Shown: one piece after another, positions 40,879-43,766 of the stretch
How positions within the stretch are numbered: position 1 is the first letter of the stretch
How the letters are laid out: the number at the start of each line of letters is the position of its first letter
NCBI RefSeq assembly: GCF_946415235.1
Contig: NZ_CAMKRR010000016.1
Location: 1-43,766 of the forward strand
Direction of reading: 5' to 3'
DNA length: 43,766 bases
From: an uncultured Ruminococcus sp.
GTDB lineage: Bacteria; Bacillota; Clostridia; Oscillospirales; Ruminococcaceae
Made by a program: the position numbers and the translations under genes
Notes under the pieces: model-generated
What the model was told of the DNA's origin: nothing
The model's input: only the letters and a program-made list of their open reading frames with translations
Databases searched by the model: none

Positions 40879-41358
40879 TCACTTCACAGCTGCCATGTTT
40901 ACTTTCGTAGTCGTAGTCCTGATATTGCTCTGCATATAGTAATGGTCGACCTCAAGGAACCTCTTGTCGATACCGTCAATATCGAATTTTTCAGGGCCTA
41001 TTGGATCTGTACAGGGGTCTATCCATGTTTCGGGCATAGGCTTTGTGAAAGTCGGCATAGGCTTAGTAAAAGTAGGCATGGGCTTAGTATATGTCGGCAT
41101 AGGCTTTGTAAGCGTAGGCATGGGCTTTGTATATGTCGGTATAGGCTTAGTATACGTAGGCATAGGTTTTGTAAGCGTAGACATGGGCTTTGTGTATACG
41201 GGCATCTGTGTCACTATTGACATTTCAGGCTCGTTTATTCCGCCGAAATTCCTGCTCTTTTCATAAGTGTCTGCATTTGCGGTAATGCTCAGCATTGAAG
41301 CTGAAAACATTGCTGTCGCTGCGATGGCTGTTAAAGTCTTCTTAAAATTAGCTTTCAT
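40879..41358 (-). CDS. Secreted protein with eight TKPMPTY-type heptad repeats
   Basis: A 159-aa protein. The signal peptide (residues 1-29, charged start KANFKK, core to SITANA) is probably cleaved before Asp30. After a 20-residue linker, residues 52-109 form a tandem heptad: Lys falls exactly every seven residues (57, 64, 71, 78, 85, 92, 99, 106) in units such as TYTKPMP, TLTKPMP and TFTKPMP. The C-terminal 50 residues are unlike the repeats, with one Cys (116), DIDGIDKRF and a Thr-rich end. It has no LPXTG or membrane anchor. I know no family for it. AAAGGAG lies 8 nt upstream. It is transcribed from a promoter next to LytTR-type boxes. Confidence 0.82.
   Translation of the reverse strand: MKANFKKTLTAIAATAMFSASMLSITANADTYEKSRNFGGINEPEMSIVTQMPVYTKPMSTLTKPMPTYTKPIPTYTKPMPTLTKPMPTYTKPMPTFTKPMPTFTKPMPETWIDPCTDPIGPEKFDIDGIDKRFLEVDHYYMQSNIRTTTTKVNMAAVK
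41032..41205. repeat. 21-bp tandem repeat coding heptad units
   Basis: Eight imperfect 21-bp units encode the Lys-Pro-Met-Pro-Thr-x-Thr heptads. On the plus strand each unit reads roughly TTnGTnnnnGTnGGCATnGGC. Units differ mainly at third positions and at one codon (Tyr, Phe or Leu). Confidence 0.9.
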
Positions 41359-41480
41359 AATGATTCTCCTTTACAAATAGAAATATTTTTCACCCTTATT
41401 TTTTGTTTTGTGTTACTCGTTTATTTTGTTCCTGATGTTGATGTTCGTTCGTTTTAGGTGTCGCGCAACCCTATGCTTTT

Positions 41481-41509
41481 ATTATACTCGGAAAACGGCT
41501 TTTGAAAAG
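41481..41509 (-). promoter_or_regulatory. Activator-dependent-looking promoter of the heptad-repeat gene
   Basis: On the minus strand TATAAT (41481-41486) is good, but the -35 position (41504-41509) reads CTTTTC. A weak -35 with activator-type boxes just upstream (41516-41563) is the pattern of a promoter that needs a bound regulator. Confidence 0.65.
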
Positions 41510-41515
41510 GTGATG

Positions 41516-41563
41516 TTTGTCACTTTGTGAGTGACAAATGTATCCTTCTCAGTGACAAATGTA
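41516..41563 (-). promoter_or_regulatory. Putative LytTR (ComE/AgrA-type) binding boxes
   Basis: On the minus strand ACATTTGTC-N12-ACATTTGTC, a direct repeat with 21-bp period (plus strand 41530-41542 and 41551-41563). An inverted third half-site TTTGTCAC lies at 41516-41523 on the plus strand. LytTR regulators such as ComE bind aCAnTTcaG-type direct repeats with N12. The ends lie about 45 bp upstream of the -10. The LytTR gene sits 0.9 kb away. Assignment is by pattern only. Confidence 0.65.
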
Positions 41564-41589
41564 ACAGGCGGCTGTAAAAGCCGCCTGTT
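41563..41589. terminator. Hairpin terminator after the two-pass membrane protein gene
   Basis: A perfect 11-bp stem AACAGGCGGCT / AGCCGCCTGTT with loop GTAAA begins 10 bp after the stop codon at 41599. U-tracts are short. It abuts the second LytTR-type box. Confidence 0.8.
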
Positions 41590-41598
41590 TCCTGTGTA

Positions 41599-42420
41599 TC
41601 AGTCAAAATAAAACATTATCCCCAGCTGCGGAGAAGATATGCCTGCACCTCTGCCGAAAAGCTCTTCCGCCTTGAAGTCTATATTGCAGCTTGTATCGGC
41701 ATCATGACTGTCCATATATTCCCACCTTTTAGAAATATAATCATTATCTGTGAGAGTGAGCCCGATTTTTTCGCCCATATCTTTATACACCTCAAAGGAA
41801 TAAGTAAATTCACCTCTGTATCCTCCCACATCTATTACTGTCAGCTGATCCGAAGATAAACCTGTATAGCTCCAGTTGCTTTGCGATACGCCAAAGTCTG
41901 CTTTCTGTCTGACAACAACATTGTCCTTATCGCCTGCATAATCAGCGGCTACAAGAACATTAGGCATTATACTGCTCAATGTATTGTTCAGAATATAGAA
42001 TTCAACTTTGAGGTCTCCGTACTGTTTTGAGACATGATCGTATCCCTTTATCTCGTCGCCGAACTTGTATCCCCCAAAGGGAGAATTTTCCAGCCCTTCA
42101 TCGTTCAGCTCAAATGCAGCGGGATATACAGCCATATCCCTTTCCTGCTTGTTGTTCTTCAGATAGAAGAACGCCAATGCCGCACACCACAGCGCAGTTA
42201 TTGAAAAAATAACTATACAAACCGTCAGTGCTATAAATTTGCGCGGCGGCATCATGGGCTTGATATTCGCTTCCATGCCCTCGGCAAGGCGCTTGTTCAG
42301 CTTGCGCATGTACGACGCTTTATATATCAGCAGTGACACTCCTGCTATAATGAGCGGAATAATTATAAATATCACAATTGCAACTACGCTCACGCCTATC
42401 AATCTTCCTGATTCCGACAT
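41599..42420 (-). CDS. Two-pass membrane protein with extracytoplasmic domain, unknown function
   Basis: A 273-aa protein with two transmembrane helices (about residues 8-33 and 62-86). The short loop between them contains basic residues. The C-terminal ~185 residues would then lie on the same side as the N-terminus, probably outside, and are mostly beta-strand-like. No DUF3021 pattern, the usual LytTR partner, is present. AAGGAGGG lies 6 nt before the ATG. It follows the LytTR gene by 12 nt, so the two are co-transcribed. A membrane partner or target of the regulator is possible. Confidence 0.75.
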   Translation of the reverse strand: MSESGRLIGVSVVAIVIFIIIPLIIAGVSLLIYKASYMRKLNKRLAEGMEANIKPMMPPRKFIALTVCIVIFSITALWCAALAFFYLKNNKQERDMAVYPAAFELNDEGLENSPFGGYKFGDEIKGYDHVSKQYGDLKVEFYILNNTLSSIMPNVLVAADYAGDKDNVVVRQKADFGVSQSNWSYTGLSSDQLTVIDVGGYRGEFTYSFEVYKDMGEKIGLTLTDNDYISKRWEYMDSHDADTSCNIDFKAEELFGRGAGISSPQLGIMFYFD

Positions 42421-42432
42421 ATCTATCCCTCC

Positions 42433-42879
42433 TTAAATCCCTAAGAATTCCTTGAATATGTAGTAATACGTCCTCGTCACGTCCACCTTCGCGCCGTTCT
42501 TCATAGTCAGCAGGAACTTCTGCGACAGCGCGGGACGTATACTCTTTATGTGCGACACTGACACTATGACAGAGTTGCTCACGCGGATAAACTCCTTGGG
42601 GTCAAGTATCTCTTCAAGTCTGCGGAGAGTTTCCGAGAGCCTGTACTCCTCCTCGCCGCAGTATGCTACTATATCATGTGCAAAGCTCTCGATATGGGAG
42701 ATATCCTTTGTCCCGAGCCTGTATATCTCGTCATTGCGCCGCGCTATAAGGTGCGAGACCGTCACGTTCTGCTCGGAGAGTATGAGCTCCGCATCGTCGT
42801 CGATATCTATACCCTTTTTTATGAGCTCAGCCGCTATGGAGTCGTAGTGTTCATCGCTTACAAGCAATCTTATTTTCAT
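42433..42879 (-). CDS. LytTR DNA-binding domain transcriptional regulator
   Basis: A 148-aa regulator without a receiver domain. Residues about 50-148 are a LytTR beta-strand DNA-binding domain: DEIYRLGTKDISHIESF, YRLSETLRRLEEIL, FIRVSNSVIVSVSHIKSI and the end KNGAKVDVTRTYYYIFKEF. The first 45 residues are short alpha/beta and unlike a phosphoacceptor domain. AGGAGG lies 13 nt before the ATG, a long spacing. The stand-alone LytTR type commonly pairs with a membrane protein that inhibits it (LytTR regulatory systems); the following two-pass protein might play that role. It has its own promoter with a palindrome at the start of the transcript. Confidence 0.9.
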   Translation of the reverse strand: MKIRLLVSDEHYDSIAAELIKKGIDIDDDAELILSEQNVTVSHLIARRNDEIYRLGTKDISHIESFAHDIVAYCGEEEYRLSETLRRLEEILDPKEFIRVSNSVIVSVSHIKSIRPALSQKFLLTMKNGAKVDVTRTYYYIFKEFLGI

Positions 42880-42914
42880 TGTCGGCTGTCCGCCTCCTTT
42901 TTCCCTGTATCATT

Positions 42915-42926
42915 GATAAGCTTATC
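42915..42926. promoter_or_regulatory. Perfect palindrome GATAAGCTTATC in the lytTR leader
   Basis: A 12-bp perfect palindrome directly after the -10 of the LytTR promoter, at about +1 to +12 of the transcript. This position would let a bound protein block transcription. The binding protein is unknown. Confidence 0.5.
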
Positions 42927-42933
42927 TGTTATT

Positions 42934-42962
42934 ATTATAAATTGAGCATAAGAAAAAATCAA
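42934..42962 (-). promoter_or_regulatory. Promoter of the LytTR operon
   Basis: On the minus strand TTGATT (42957-42962) and TATAAT (42934-42939) are 17 bp apart. The rest of the 373-bp gap (42963-43156) is A/T-rich, with no coding signal. Confidence 0.85.
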
Positions 42963-43156
42963 TACTCTCCGCACACCTTGCACTCACGGCTTCACAGCTT
43001 GCATACGGGTGTGCATATCGGTCAAGCTAAAACGAAATGTATAAACATCCGCACCGATCTGATAACAAACAGCAAATTCGTAGTATTATATTACAAAATG
43101 TAGTAAAATATATGCCATTTTTTGCTGTTGTTCACGATATATTCATTTTTACCCCC

Positions 43157-43185
43157 TTGTCAAATTATACTTTACATGGTATACT
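43157..43185 (+). promoter_or_regulatory. Promoter of the GH94 phosphorylase gene
   Basis: TTGTCA (43157-43162) and TATACT (43180-43185) are 17 bp apart. The leader of about 60 nt shows no riboswitch-like structure. Confidence 0.8.
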
Positions 43186-43252
43186 TAGAATGATATTTCC
43201 TGCCCGAGGAAAGCACTGTCCAACGGCAGAATGATAAGGAGAATGGTTTTAT

Positions 43253-43766
43253 ATGCAGTACGGACACTTTGATCTTGAGAACAAAGAATACGTCATCACT
43301 AACCCCGCGACCCCCGCACCATGGGCAAACTACCTCGGAGACCCCGAGTACGGCGCTATGATATCCAATAACGCAGCCGGCTACAGCTTCGTTAAATCGG
43401 GAGCTAACGGCAGACTTTCACGTTTCCGCTTCAATTCGGATATGGCGCTCCCCGGCCGCTATATTTATATAAGAGACAATGATACCGCCGATTACTGGTC
43501 GGCTTCATGGCAGCCAGTGGGTAAGCCCCTTGACAAGTACAAGAGCGAATGTCGCCACGGTACTGCCTATACGGTTATTTCAGCCGAGTACGCTGATATA
43601 AAGTCCGAGACTACATACTATGTTCCCTACGGCAAGACCTATGAGGTATGGAGAGCAAAGGTAACGAATAACTCCGCAAAGGAGAGAAAGCTCTCCGTGT
43701 TCGGCTTCATTGAGTTTACAAACGAGCCAAACTACGAGCAGGATCAGGTAAACCTCCAGTACACAC
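43253..43766 (+). CDS. GH94 cellobiose phosphorylase-type enzyme (5' part)
   Basis: The first 171 codons of a GH94 phosphorylase, truncated by the window end. MQYGHFDLENKEYVITNP, then PWANYLGDPEYG, GYSFVKSGANGRLSRFRF and YKSECRHGTAYT match the N-terminal beta-sandwich domain of cellobiose phosphorylases. The catalytic (alpha/alpha)6 barrel lies beyond the edge, so specificity (cellobiose against other beta-glucosides) is not confirmed. These cytosolic enzymes split cellobiose with phosphate to glucose 1-phosphate and glucose. AAGGAG lies 11 nt before the ATG. It fits a cellulose-degrading lifestyle. Confidence 0.88.
   Translation, partial: MQYGHFDLENKEYVITNPATPAPWANYLGDPEYGAMISNNAAGYSFVKSGANGRLSRFRFNSDMALPGRYIYIRDNDTADYWSASWQPVGKPLDKYKSECRHGTAYTVISAEYADIKSETTYYVPYGKTYEVWRAKVTNNSAKERKLSVFGFIEFTNEPNYEQDQVNLQYT

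Noticed and set aside
41032..41205. Regular 21-bp repeats that could be taken for a CRISPR array
   Set aside because: There are no spacers between the units, they are in frame and code for heptads, and no cas genes are present.
41032..41358. Heptad protein as a RiPP precursor
   Set aside because: There is no radical SAM, cyclodehydratase or other modifying enzyme nearby, and it has a classical signal peptide; the tandem-peptide idea is kept only as speculation.

Overview
The window looks like a chromosomal segment of a cellulolytic gut or rumen Ruminococcus (Clostridia, Oscillospiraceae). This rests on the dockerin-bearing GH95 glycosidase, the GH94 cellobiose-phosphorylase-type gene at the right edge, spoVS, Firmicute-style gene order (ymdB-spoVS, yloU-fakA, rimP-nusA-ylxR-ylxQ-infB-rbfA-nrnA-truB-ribF), strong AGGAGG ribosome binding sites and consensus TTGACA-17-TATAAT promoters. 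The species is not determined. No phage, IS element, CRISPR array or rRNA operon is visible.

Layout. 1-380: four tRNA genes (Val, Asp, Phe, Gly) read leftwards from one strong promoter; tRNA-Gly is cut by the window edge. 529-4129 (minus): a five-gene operon of a YtrA-type GntR repressor, ABC ATPase, two permeases and a CPBP membrane protease. 4130-4660: promoters plus a cluster of short GC-rich palindromes. 4661-6203 (plus): rsmD, coaD and a coiled-coil protein. 6361-8419 (minus): Asp23-like yloU and fakA. 8586-10226 (minus): a membrane-anchored MutS-like ATPase. 10480-18020 (plus): polA, rimI, tsaD, a DUF4236-like gene, ymdB, spoVS and recG.

18017-19671 (minus): three tandem DUF2975 membrane proteins and their XRE regulator, with repeated operator-like sequences upstream. 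20119-22439 (plus): a beta-CASP metallo-hydrolase coupled to a zinc-ribbon membrane protein. 22559-26005 (minus): secreted GH95 enzyme with two carbohydrate-binding modules and a dockerin. 26295-31620 (minus): a Gld-like ABC exporter (ATPase, permease, GldG-like, DUF4340) plus a small unknown protein. 31744-40541 (minus): the translation/transcription operon rimP to ribF, with an inserted protein carrying a histone-H1-like Lys/Ala/Pro tail. 40879-42879 (minus): a LytTR regulator, a two-pass membrane protein and a secreted protein made of TKPMPTY-type heptads. 43253-end (plus): GH94 phosphorylase, truncated.

The most interesting unexplained locus is 40879-42879. The LytTR gene lies close to a direct repeat ACATTTGTC-N12-ACATTTGTC, the spacing known for ComE/AgrA-type LytTR sites. 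The repeat sits upstream of a promoter with a good -10 and a poor -35, which drives the heptad-repeat secreted protein. I infer a small LytTR-controlled surface or signalling module; no function is proven. Other items worth attention are the triplicated DUF2975 cluster with paired TTTATCGTTTATC repeats, the Gld-like exporter in a Firmicute, and the basic-tail protein between infB and rbfA.
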